NCBI GenBank assembly: GCA_941918925.1
Contig: OW799233.1
Span: 73,272,578 to 73,336,577 of the forward strand
Origin: Phyto melanocephala
Taxonomy: Eukaryota; Arthropoda; Insecta; Diptera; Rhinophoridae
Length of the DNA: 64,000 bases
Direction of reading: 5' to 3'
Below the pieces are notes generated by a model. That model searched no databases and had not been told where the DNA came from. It saw nothing but the letters and a program-made list of their open reading frames with translations. Of the stretch, positions 1 to 11,599 are shown one piece after another. Position 1 is the first letter of the stretch; each line of letters begins with the position of its first letter. A program made the position numbers and the translations under genes.

Positions 1-747
1 AAGGGTATATATAGCTTTGTCATTCCGTTTGTAATTTCTACAATCTTAATTTCCGACCCCATAAAGTATATATTTTCTGAAAGCTTATGAATAGAGGAGT
101 CGATTAAGCCTTGACCGTCTGTCCGTCTGTCCGTCTGCCCGTCTGTCCGTGTGTTGGTTGAAATCAACTTTTAGAAGCAACTATATGTTCCTCAGATCTC
201 TATATGGTATCAATCTCTTGGAAATATTCAGGAATGAATCGCTATTGAAATTCAGCACAGTCGCCCAATAACTTTCTGAGATATGAGCAAAAAACCACGA
301 CCACCTCGTTTTTTTCACAATTACAACAACAACATACATACATAAATATATGTAAAAACCATACAAAAAAAGAAAAAATTACAAAAAGAAAAAATATTAA
401 AAATAAAAAAAAATAATAAAAAAAATTACAAAAAAAAAATTTTAAAATAATTTAAAAAAAAAAATTTTAAAAATTTTTTAAAAATTTTTTCAAAAAAATT
501 TTTTAAAAAAATTAAAAAAAAAAAAATATAAAAAAAAATTAATAACAAAATATAAATAATATATTATATAAAATAAATTTTTTTTGGCTCAGCTGGGATT
601 CGATGCCACATTTATTCTAACCAGTATATGTATACATATGTACGTATTTGACATGAGATGAATGGTGATACAAACAATTGCTATTGCATGACACGTTGTG
701 AAGGGTATATAAGATTCGGCACGGCCGAATATAGCACTGTTACTTGT
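1..747 (+). mobile_element. mini-me/DINE-like element, copy A1, 5' end outside window
   Basis: Non-coding repeat also seen at 27979, 30167, 40390 and 58592 (same orientation) and at 31518-33063, 41558 and 48830 (reverse). Order of parts: AAGGGTATATATAGC, TTTGTCATTCCGT, a CCCCATAAAGTATATA block, a (GTCY)n tract at about 117-150, a long A/T-rich middle, a GCTGGGATTCGATGCC block, then GAAGGGTATATAAG, a hairpin (ATTCGGC/GCCGAAT) at about 714-730, and TTACTTGTT at the end. The (GTCY)n tract is a hallmark of mini-me elements. Subterminal inverted repeats plus a 3' hairpin fit the DINE-1/Helentron-related group. The window starts inside the copy. No coding capacity is seen; short ORFs in it are chance. 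Confidence 0.75.
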
Positions 748-902
748 TTTCTTTTTACTTTTTTGCACTATGATTTGCAACAAATAACTTTTCTCAATTT
801 AACTTTTCTTTTTACAATTTCACTGGTTTTTTGTTTAATACACAATATGTTGGTTTGTTTCTTTTTGTATTAATAATTTTTGTTTTAAATTCCCTGTACT
901 TA

Positions 903-1632
903 AGCTGGATTCACCCATAAAATTTTAGTTCAGAACAAATTTTTTTTGTATTGAGTTTGATGTTTTACTTTTGAGAGAGAGAGAGATTATTTTGTTCAGA
1001 AAGATTTTTCTTGAATTGGTTTAATTTTAATTCTTGTTCAGAAGAAACTGAATTGGGATGCCACTATTTTTCAATATTTACATGAAAATTGAATTTGGTT
1101 GCCACATCACACAGTGTCAGTACATTTATTATACAAAAATTGTTTTTGCCGAAAATTAACAATTAAAATGGAATTTAATGAAAATATTGCTCAAAAATTA
1201 ATAGAAGAATTAAAAAACCAGGAAGAAAATGTTTGTATGACATGAGCAATAGTGCATACAAAAATAATTATTTAAAACAGGGTTTATGGAATGAAATAGA
1301 AGCGACTCTTTTTATTTTCGATTTTTTTTTATAAATTTCTTTTGCAAACAAATTGACTTTATGCACTTCAATTAAAAATAATAATTTTAGTTTTCTTCTA
1401 TCCGACATTTTCTTCACATATATTTTAATGAAATATTTTACGTTTGTATTTATTTACATAGTTTGCTAGCGGTGCTTCCACTTTGTACAACTGTTTGCAT
1501 TTTATATTATATGGCAGCTTTGTTTTTTCGGACAAATTTTCTTAAATGGGTGAATCGTTCTGCAGAAAACTCTCATTAAAAGTGTTATTCTCCGGAAAAA
1601 ATTTTGTTCAGAACAAATGGGTGAATTCACCT
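903..1632 (+). mobile_element. PIF/Harbinger-like non-autonomous element, copy 1
   Basis: A 730-bp element flanked on both sides by TTA (900-902 and 1633-1635), the 3-bp target duplication typical of PIF/Harbinger. The ends are imperfect inverted repeats: AGCTGGATTCACCC at the left and AGGTGAATTCACCC as the reverse complement of the right end. Further in, both arms contain a GTTCAGAACAAA block. An almost identical copy lies in reverse at 61557-62287, also with TTA duplications. The inside carries a remnant of a MADF-type gene. No DDE transposase is visible, so movement must have depended on an enzyme made elsewhere. Confidence 0.85.
1168..1310 (+). pseudogene. MADF-domain gene remnant inside Harbinger-like element
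   Basis: An ATG at 1168 opens a short reading frame (MEFNENIAQKLIEEL...) that stops after about 25 codons. In the next frame the sequence continues as LYDMSNSAYKNNYLKQ and then GLWNEIEATL, which matches the start of MADF domains (YD-S-x-Y-[KR]-N then W-x-x-I). PIF/Harbinger elements usually carry a second, Myb/SANT- or MADF-like DNA-binding gene besides the transposase, so this is best read as its first exon-sized remnant, broken by a frameshift. The same remnant is in the second copy on the minus strand near 61880-62022. Not functional as it stands. Confidence 0.55.
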
Positions 1633-1635
1633 TTA

Positions 1636-2262
1636 CGGCTGTTGTTTCTTAACTGATGATTCTTTGACTTTATTTCAGTTTTTACCTCATTTTGTTGAGT
1701 TTTTTTGTTGCTCTTTCTTCCGAGACAATATTTGAGTTTTGGTTCAAGTATACCCTGCAGTTTTCGGGATAAAATTTGTTAAATTCTGCAGTTTTAGGGA
1801 GAAGGACCATGAATACTTTGCATTAGTATCTTAATTCTCCTTCGTAGTTTGGCAAACGTATTAAAAGTGATGCAAGGCCAAGCTATTGAGGAGATATAAT
1901 TATAATCACTCAATTATAATGATTATAATTATGGGTATATGGGATAAAAGAAAAGGGATGCTTACCTTGTTAATAAGATATCAGCCGAATTAATAACTCG
2001 TTGTGTTGGTAACAATTTTGAACTTTATTTTTTCTTCTATGTACAGTGATTGGTATAAAGGTTCAATAGTGATTGATGTATTCATTTTCGTTAAGGTTTA
2101 CAAAGACTTCAATTTTGTGTTAACTTTATTTTCGGGCAAAAGCTTCTTAAGTATTACCATAGTTAATTCATTTCTTAAATTCAATTTTTTTTTGTCTTTT
2201 TAAATTTAAATGTTTTTTATTATTTAAATTTTGTGTGTCCAAAAGTAGTTTGGACAATATTA
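1636..2262. other. Unassigned AT-rich spacer before the satellite
   Basis: No gene, RNA or recognisable element. The only structure I see is a perfect 13-bp inverted repeat, 1896-1908 with 1920-1932, around an 11-nt loop in very AT-rich sequence. A 66-codon ORF at 2003-2203 is phenylalanine-rich low-complexity translation with no family resemblance. Confidence 0.5.
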
Positions 2263-2689
2263 TTATTTTTACCATTATTGCAGAGTTTGGTGCCCTATTA
2301 TTCCTATCGGCGTTATTTTTAGAAAAAATTTACTTCGACGAGTTAACACGTTAGTTTTCTAGCGATTGATACCAGCATCGTAGTTCTAGCTGGTACTGTT
2401 ACGATTTTATTGGCAAAAAAAACCCTTTAAAATATAAAAATTATTTATTATTTTTACCATTAAAGCAGAGTGTGGTGCTCTATAATTCTTGTTGGCGTTA
2501 TTTTTAGAAAAAAATTTACTTCAACAAGTTAACACGTTAGTTTTCTAGCGATTGGTACCAGTCTCATAGTTCTAGCTGGTACTGTTACGATTTTATTGGC
2601 AAAAAAAACCCCTTAAAATATTAAAATATTTTATTGTTTTTACCATTAATGCAGAGTTTGGTGCCCTATAATTCCTATCGACGTTATTT

Positions 2690-4330
2690 TTAGAAAAAAT
2701 TTACTTTGACAAGTTAACACGTTAGTTTTCTAGCGACTGGTACCAGCTTTGTAGTTCTAGCTGGTACTGTTACGATTTTATTGGCAAAAAAAAACCCTTA
2801 AAATATAAAAATATTTTATTGTTTTTACCATTAATGCAGAGTTTGGTGCCCTATAATTCCTGTTGGCGTTATTTAGAGACGTTAGTTTTCTAGCGATTGG
2901 TACCAGTCTCGTAGATCTAGCTGGTATTGTTAGTTAGTTAGTTTTCTAGCGATTGGTACCAGTCTTATAGTTCTAGCTGGAATTGTTTCGATTTTATTGG
3001 CAAAAAACCCCTTAAAAAATTAAAATATCTTATTATTTTTACCATTAATACAGAGTTTGGTGCCCTATAATTCCTGTCGGCGTTATTTTTAGAAAAAAAA
3101 TTTACTTTGACAAGTTAACACGTTAGTTTTCTAGCGACTGGTACCAGCTTTGTAGTTCTAGCTGGTACTGTTACGATTTTATTGGCAAAAAAAACCCCTT
3201 AAAATATAAAAATATTTTATTGTTTTTACCATTAATGCAGAGTTTGGTGCCCTATAATTCCTGTTGGCGTTATTTAGAGACGTTAGTTTTCTAGCGATTG
3301 GTACCAGTCTCGTAGATCTAGCTGGTATTGTTAGTTAGTTAGTTTTCTAGCGATTGGTACCAGTCTTATAGTTCTAGCTGGAATTGTTTCGATTTTATTG
3401 GCAAAAAACCCCTTAAAAAATTAAAATATCTTATTATTTTTACCATTAATACAGAGTTTGGTGCCCTATAATTCCTGTCGGCGTTATTTTTAGAAAAAAA
3501 ATTTACTTTGACAAGTTAACACGTTAGTTTTCTAGCGATTGGTACCAGCTTCGTAGTTCTAGCTGGTACTGTTACGATTTGATTGGCAAAAAAACCCCTT
3601 AAAATATAAAAATATTTTATTGTTTTTACCATTAATGCAGAGTTTGGTGCCCTATAATTCCTGTTGGCGTTATTTAGAGACGTTAGTTTTCTAGCGATTG
3701 GTACCAGTCTCGTAGATCTAGCTGGTATTGTTAGTTAGTTAGTTTTCTAGCGATTGGTACCAGTCTTATAGTTCTAGCTGGAATTGTTTCGATTTTATTG
3801 GCAAAAAACCCCTTAAAAAATTAAAATATCTTATTATTTTTACCATTAATGCAGAGTTTGGTGCCCTATAATTCCTGTCGGCGTTATTTTTAGAAAAAAA
3901 AATTTACTTTGACAAGTTAACACGTTAGTTTTCTAGCGACTGGTACCAGCTTTGTAGTTCTAGCTGGTACTGTTACGATTTTATTGGCAAAAAAAACCCC
4001 TTAAAATATAAAAATATTTTATTGTTTTTACCATTAATGCAGAGTTTGGTGCCCTATAATTCCTGTTGGCGTTATTTAGAGACGTTAGTTTTCTAGCGAT
4101 TGGTACCAGTCTCGTAGATCTAGCTGGTATTGTTAGTTAGTTAGTTTTCTAGCGATTGGTACCAGTCTTATAGTTCTAGCTGGAATTGTTTCGATTTTAT
4201 TGGCAAAAAACCCCTTAAAAAATTAAAATATCTTATTATTTTTACCATTAATACAGAGTTTGGTGCCCTATAATTCCTGTCGGCGTTATTTTTAGAAAAA
4301 AAATTTACTTTGACAAGTTAACACGTTAGT
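2690..4330. repeat. Satellite sub-block with ~402-bp higher-order period
   Basis: Copies begin near 2718, 3120, 3522, 3924 and 4322. Each holds one full monomer plus a second, altered monomer in which the stretch TTTTCTAGCGATTGGTACCA occurs twice, separated by a short TTAGTTAGTTAG tract. The internal duplication gives about 402 bp rather than 2 x 186 bp. Adjacent copies differ by only a few bases. Confidence 0.8.
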
Positions 4331-4839
4331 TTTCTAGCGATTGGTACCAGCTTCGTAGTTCTAGCTGGTACTGTTACGATTTGATTGGCAAAAAAACCCC
4401 TTAAAATATAAAAATATTTTATTGTTTTTACCATTAATGCAGAGTTTGGTGCCCTATAATTCCTGTTGGCGTTATTTAGAGAAAAAAATTTAATTCGGCG
4501 AGTTAGCACGTTAGTTTTCTAGCGATTGGTATCAGTCTCATAGTTCTAGCTGGTACGGTTACGATTTTATTGGCAAAAAAAAACCCTTAAAATATTAAAA
4601 TATTTTATTATTGTTACCATTACTGCAGAGTTTGGTGCCCTATAATTCCTGTCGGCGTTATTTTAAGAAAGAAACTTACTTCGACGAGTTAGCACGTTAG
4701 TTTTCTAGCGATTGGTACCAGCATCGTAGTTCTAGCGGGTACTGTTACGATTTTATTGGCAAAAAAAAACCCTTAAAATATTAAAATGTTTTATTGTTTT
4801 TAACACTAATGCAGAGTTTGGAACCCTATATTTCCTATC

Positions 4840-7690
4840 GACGTTATTTAGAGAAAAAAAAATTTAATTCGCCGAATTAACACCTTAGTTTTCTAGCGAG
4901 TGGTACCAGCTTTGTAGTTCTAGCTGGTATTGTTACGATTTTATTGGCAAAAAAACCCTTTAAAATATACAAATATTTTATTATTTTTACCATTAGTGCA
5001 GAGTTTGGTGCCCTATAATTCTTGTCGGCGTTATTTTTAGAAAAAAATATACTTCGACAAGTTAACACGTTAGTTTTCTAGCGATTGGTACCAGCATCGT
5101 AGCTCTAGCTGGTACTGTTACGATTTTATTGGCAAAAAAAAAACCCTTAAAATATTAAAATGTTTTATTGTTTTTAACACTAATGCAGAGTTTGGAACCC
5201 TATATTTCCTATCGACGTTATTTAGAGAAAAAAAAATTTAATTCGCCGAATTAACACCTTAGTTTTCTAGCGAGTGGTACCAGCTTTGTAGTTCTAGCTG
5301 GTATTGTTACGATTTTATTGGCAAAAAAACCCTTTAAAATATACAAATATTTTATTATTTTTACCATTAGTGCAGAGTTTGGTGCCCTATAATTCTCGTC
5401 GGCGTTATTTTTAGAAAAAAATATACTTCGACAAGTTAACACGTTAGTTTTCTAGCGATTGGTACCAGTCTCATAGTTCTAGCTGGTACTGTTACGATTT
5501 TAATGGCAAAAAAAACCCCTTAAAATATTAAAATATTTTATTGTTTTTACCACTAATGCAGAGTTTGGAACCCTATATTTCCTATCGACGTTATTTAGAG
5601 AAAAAAAGTTTAATTCGCCGAATTAACACCTTAGTTTTCTAGCGAGTGGTACCAGCTTTGTAGTTCTAGCTGGTATTGTTACGATTTTATTGGAAAAAAA
5701 ACCCTTTAAAATATACAAATATTTTATTATTTTTACCATTAGTGCAGAGTTTGGAACCCTATATTTCCTATCGACGTTATTTAGAGAAAAAAAAATTAAT
5801 TCGCCGAATTAACACCTTAGTTTTCTAGCGAGTGGTACCAGCTTTGTAGTTCTAGCTGGTATTGTTACGATTTTATTGGCAAAAAAACCCTTTAAAATAT
5901 ACAAATATTTTATTATTTTTACCATTAGTGCAGAGTTTGGTGCCCTATAATTCTTGTCGGCGTTATTTTTAGAAAAAAATATACTTCGACAAGTTAACAC
6001 GTTAGTTTTCTAGCGATTGGTACCAGCATCGTAGCTCTAGCTGGTACTGTTACGATTTTATTGGCAAAAAAAAAACCCTTAAAATATTAAAATGTTTTAT
6101 TGTTTTTAACACTAATGCAGAGTTTGGAACCCTATATTTCCTATCGACGTTATTTAGAGAAAAAAAAATTTAATTCGCCGAATTAACACCTTAGTTTTCT
6201 AGCGAGTGGTACCAGCTTTGTAGTTCTAGCTGGTATTGTTACGATTTTATTGGCAAAAAAACCCTTTAAAATATACAAATATTTTATTATTTTTACCATT
6301 AGTGCAGAGTTTGGTGCCCTATAATTCTCGTCGGCGTTATTTTTAGAAAAAAATATACTTCGACAAGTTAACACGTTAGTTTTCTAGCGATTGGTACCAG
6401 TCTCATAGTTCTAGCTGGTACTGTTACGATTTTAATGGCAAAAAAAACCCCTTAAAATATTAAAATATTTTATTGTTTTTACCACTAATGCAGAGTTTGG
6501 AACCCTATATTTCCTATCGACGTTATTTAGAGAAAAAAAGTTTAATTCGCCGAATTAACACCTTAGTTTTCTAGCGAGTGGTACCAGCTTTGTAGTTCTA
6601 GCTGGTATTGTTACGATTTTATTGGAAAAAAAACCCTTTAAAATATACAAATATTTTATTATTTTTACCATTAGTGCAGAGTTTGGAACCCTATATTTCC
6701 TATCGACGTTATTTAGAGAAAAAAAAATTAATTCGCCGAATTAACACCTTAGTTTTCTAGCGAGTGGTACCAGCTTTGTAGTTCTAGCTGGTATTGTTAC
6801 GATTTTATTGGCAAAAAAACCCTTTAAAATATACAAATATTTTATTATTTTTACCATTAGTGCAGAGTTTGGTGCCCTATAATTCTTGTCGGCGTTATTT
6901 TTAGAAAAAAATATACTTCGACAAGTTAACACGTTAGTTTTCTAGCGATTGGTACCAGCATCGTAGCTCTAGCTGGTACTGTTACGATTTTATTGGCAAA
7001 AAAAAAACCCTTAAAATATTAAAATGTTTTATTGTTTTTAACACTAATGCAGAGTTTGGAACCCTATATTTCCTATCGACGTTATTTAGAGAAAAAAAAA
7101 TTTAATTCGCCGAATTAACACCTTAGTTTTCTAGCGAGTGGTACCAGCTTTGTAGTTCTAGCTGGTTTTGTTACGATTTTATTGGCAAAAAAACCCTTTA
7201 AAATATACAAATATTTTATTATTTTTACCATTAGTGCAGAGTTTGGTGCCCTATAATTCTCGTCGGCGTTATTTTTAGAAAAAAATATACTTCGACAAGT
7301 TAACACGTTAGTTTTCTAGCGATTGGTACCAGTCTCATAGTTCTAGCTGGTACTGTTACGATTTTAATGGCAAAAAAAACCCCTTAAAATATTAAAATAT
7401 TTTATTGTTTTTACCACTAATGCAGAGTTTGGAACCCTATATTTCCTATCGACGTTATTTAGAGAAAAAAAGTTTAATTCGCCGAATTAACACCTTAGTT
7501 TTCTAGCGAGTGGTACCAGCTTTGTAGTTCTAGCTGGTATTGTTACGATTTTATTGGAAAAAAAACCCTTTAAAATATACAAATATTTTATTATTTTTAC
7601 CATTAGTGCAGAGTTTGGAACCCTATATTTCCTATCGACGTTATTTAGAGAAAAAAAAATTAATTCGCCGAATTAACACCTTAGTTTTCT
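4840..7690. repeat. Satellite sub-block with 932-bp higher-order period (5 monomers)
   Basis: Equivalent positions recur at 4877, 5809 and 6741, and at 5251, 6183 and 7115, giving an exact 932-bp spacing, or five monomers of about 186 bp. About three copies are present and look nearly identical, including shared single-base variants. That points to recent amplification of the five-monomer unit. Confidence 0.9.
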
Positions 7691-9880
7691 AGAGATTGGT
7701 ACCAGCATTGTAGTTCTAGCTGGTATTGTTTCGATTTTATTGACAAAAAACCCCTTAAAAAATTAAAATATCTTATTATTTTTACCATTAATGCAGAGTT
7801 TGGTGCCCTATAATTCCTGTCGGCGTTATTTTTAGAAAAAAAAATTTACTTTGACAAGTTAACACGTTAGTTTTCTAGCGACTGGTAGCAGCTTTGTAGT
7901 TCTAGCTGGTACTGTTACGATTTTATTGGCAAAAAAAACCCCTTAAAATATAAAAATATTTTATTGTTTTTACCATTAATGCAGAGTTTGGTGCCCTATA
8001 ATTCCTGTTGGCGTTATTTAGAGACGTTAGTTTTCTAGCGATTGGTACCAGTCTCGTAGATCTAGCTGGTATTGTTAGTTAGTTAGTTTTCTAGCGATTG
8101 GTACCAGTCTTATAGTTCTAGCTGGAATTGTTTCGATTTTATTGGCAAAAAACCCCTTAAAAAATTAAAATATCTTATTATTTTTACCATTAATACAGAG
8201 TTTGGTGCCCTATAATTCCTGTCGGCGTTATTTTTAGAAAAAAAATTTACTTTGACAAGTTAACACGTTAGTTTTCTAGCGATTGGTACCAGCTTCGTAG
8301 TTCTAGCTGGTACTGTTACGATTTGATTGGCAAAAAAACCCCTTAAAATATAAAAATATTTTATTGTTTTTACCATTAATGCAGAGTTTGGTGCCCTATA
8401 ATTCCTGTTGGCGTTATTTAGAGAAAAAAATTTAATTCGGCGAGTTAGCACGTTAGTTTTCTAGCGATTGGTATCAGTCTCATAGTTCTAGCTGGTACGG
8501 TTACGATTTTATTGGCAAAAAAAAACCCTTAAAATATTAAAATATTTTATTATTGTTACCATTACTGCAGAGTTTGGTGCCCTATAATTCCTGTCGGCGT
8601 TATTTTAAGAAAGAAACTTACTTCGACGAGTTAGCACGTTAGTTTTCTAGCGATTGGTACCAGCATCGTAGTTCTAGCGGGTACTGTTACGATTTTATTG
8701 GCAAAAAAAAACCCTTAAAATATTAAAATGTTTTATTGTTTTTAACACTAATGCAGAGTTTGGAACCCTATATTTCCTATCGACGTTATTTAGAGAAAAA
8801 AAAATTTAATTCGCCGAATTAACACCTTAGTTTTCTAGCGAGTGGTACCAGCTTTGTAGTTCTAGCTGGTATTGTTACGATTTTATTGGCAAAAAAACCC
8901 TTTAAAATATACAAATATTTTATTATTTTTACCATTAGTGCAGAGTTTGGTGCCCTATAATTCTTGTCGGCGTTATTTTTAGAAAAAAATATACTTCGAC
9001 AAGTTAACACGTTAGTTTTCTAGCGATTGGTACCAGCATCGTAGCTCTAGCTGGTACTGTTACGATTTTATTGGCAAAAAAAAAACCCTTAAAATATTAA
9101 AATGTTTTATTGTTTTTAACACTAATGCAGAGTTTGGAACCCTATATTTCCTATCGACGTTATTTAGAGAAAAAAAAATTTAATTCGCCGAATTAACACC
9201 TTAGTTTTCTAGCGAGTGGTACCAGCTTTGTAGTTCTAGCTGGTATTGTTACGATTTTATTGGCAAAAAAACCCTTTAAAATATACAAATATTTTATTAT
9301 TTTTACCATTAGTGCAGAGTTTGGTGCCCTATAATTCTCGTCGGCGTTATTTTTAGAAAAAAATATACTTCGACAAGTTAACACGTTAGTTTTCTAGCGA
9401 TTGGTACCAGTCTCATAGTTCTAGCTGGTACTGTTACGATTTTAATGGCAAAAAAAACCCCTTAAAATATTAAAATATTTTATTGTTTTTACCACTAATG
9501 CAGAGTTTGGAACCCTATATTTCCTATCGACGTTATTTAGAGAAAAAAAGTTTAATTCGCCGAATTAACACCTTAGTTTTCTAGCGAGTGGTACCAGCTT
9601 TGTAGTTCTAGCTGGTATTGTTACGATTTTATTGGAAAAAAAACCCTTTAAAATATACAAATATTTTATTATTTTTACCATTAGTGCAGAGTTTGGAACC
9701 CTATATTTCCTATCGACGTTATTTAGAGAAAAAAAAATTAATTCGCCGAATTAACACCTTAGTTTTCTAGCGAGTGGTACCAGCTTTGTAGTTCTAGCTG
9801 GTATTGTTACGATTTTATTGGCAAAAAAAACCCTTTAAAATATACAAATATTTTATTATTTTTACCATTAGTGCAGAGTT
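7690..9880. repeat. Second copy of a satellite segment, offset 3,942 bp
   Basis: From about 7690 the array repeats the series found from about 3750: the 402-bp type, the divergent monomers at 4318-4740, then one 932-bp unit. Anchors pair at a constant offset: 4081/8023, 4318/8260, 4877/8819 and 5251/9193 all differ by 3,942. The two copies part around 9880. This indicates a multi-kilobase tandem duplication inside the array, or an assembly artefact that imitates one. Confidence 0.85.
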
Positions 9881-11599
9881 TGGTGCTCTATAATTCCTAT
9901 CGACGTTATTTAGAGAAAAAGATTACTTCGACGAGTTAACACGTTAGTTTTCTCGCGATTGGTACCAGCATCGTAGTTCTAGCTGGTATTGTTACGATTT
10001 TATTGGCAAAAAAACCCTTTAAAATATTAAAATATTTTATTTTTACCATTAGTGCAGAGTTTGGTGCCCTATAATTCTTGTCGGCGTTATTTTTAGAAAA
10101 AAATATACTTCGACAAGTTAACACGTTAGTTTTCTAGCGATTGGTACCAGTCTCATAGTTCTAGCTGGTACTGTTACGATTTTAATGGCAAAAAAAAACC
10201 CTTAAAATATTAAAATATTTTATTGTTTTTACCACTAATGCAGAGTTTGGTGCCCTATAATTCCTATCGACGCTATTTAGAGAAAAAAAAATTAATTCGA
10301 CGAGTTAGCACGTTAGTTTTTTAGAGATTGGTACCAGCTTCGTAGTTCTAGCTGGTACTGTTACGATTTTAATGGCAAAAAAAAACCCTTAAAATATTAA
10401 AATATTTTATTGTTTTTACCACTAATGCAGAGTTTGGAACCCTATATTTCCTATCGACGTTATTTAGAGAAAAAAAAATTTAATTCGCCGAATTAACACC
10501 TTAGTTTTCTAGCGATTGGTACCAGTCTCATAGTTCTAGCTGGTACTGTTACGATTTTAATGGCAAAAAAAACCCCTTAAAATATTAAAATATTTTATTG
10601 TTTTTACCACTAATGCAGAGTTTGGTGCCCTATAATTCCTATCGACGCTATTTAGAGAAAAAAAATTAATTCGACGAGTTAGCACGTTAGTTTTTTAGAG
10701 ATTGGTACCAGCTTCGTAGTTCTAGCTGGTATTGTTTCGATTTTATTTTCGAAAAAACCCCTTAAAGTATTAAAATATAATTGTTTTTACCATTAATACA
10801 GATTTTGGTGCCCTATAATTCCTATCGACGCTATTTAGAGAAAAAAAATTTAATTCGCCGAATTAACACCTTAGTTTTCTAGCGATTGGTACCAGCTTTG
10901 TAGTTCTAGCTGGTATTGTTACGATTTTATTGGCAAAAAAACCCTTTAAAATATACAAATATTTTATTATTTTTACCATTAGTGCAGAGTTTGGTGCCCT
11001 ATAATTCTTGTCGGCTTTATTTTTAGAAAAAAATATACTTCGACAAGTTAACACGTTAGTTTTCTAGCGATTGGTACCAGTCTCATAGTTCTAGCTGGTA
11101 CTGTTACGATTTTAGTGGCAAAAAAAAACCCTTAAAATATTAAAATATTTTATTGTTTTTACCATTAATGCAGAGTTTGGTGCCCTATAATTCCTATCGA
11201 CGCTATTTAGAGAAAAAAAAATTTAATTCGCCGAATTAACACCTTAGTTTTCTAGCGATTGGTACCAGCTTTGTAGTTCTAGCTGGTATTGTTACGATTT
11301 TATTGGCAAAAAAAACCCTTTAAAATATACAAATATTTTATTATTTTTACCATTAGTGCAGAGTTTGGTGCCCTATAATTCTTGTCGGCGTTATTTTTAG
11401 AAAAAATATACTTCGACAAGTTAACACGTTAGTTTTCTAGCGATTGGTACCAGTCTCATAGTTCTAGCTGGTACTGTTACGATTTTAATGGCAAAAAAAA
11501 CCCTTAAAATATTAAAATATTTTATTGTTTTTACCACTAATGCAGAGTTTGGAACCCTATATTTCCTATCGACGTTATTTAGAGAAAAAAAAATTTAAT

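Noticed and set aside
1896..1932. 13-bp inverted repeat ATAATTATAATCA
   Set aside because: Perfect but almost pure A/T in an AT-rich region; likely chance and no neighbouring gene for it to regulate or terminate.
4877..5068. Recurring ~63-codon minus-strand ORF (MLTCRSIFFSKNNADKN...) present in dozens of satellite monomers
   Set aside because: It follows the repeat period, lacks a promoter or family match, is broken in many monomers and shows no excess of synonymous change that I can see. It is a by-product of a 186-bp repeat (62 codons) without stops in one frame.
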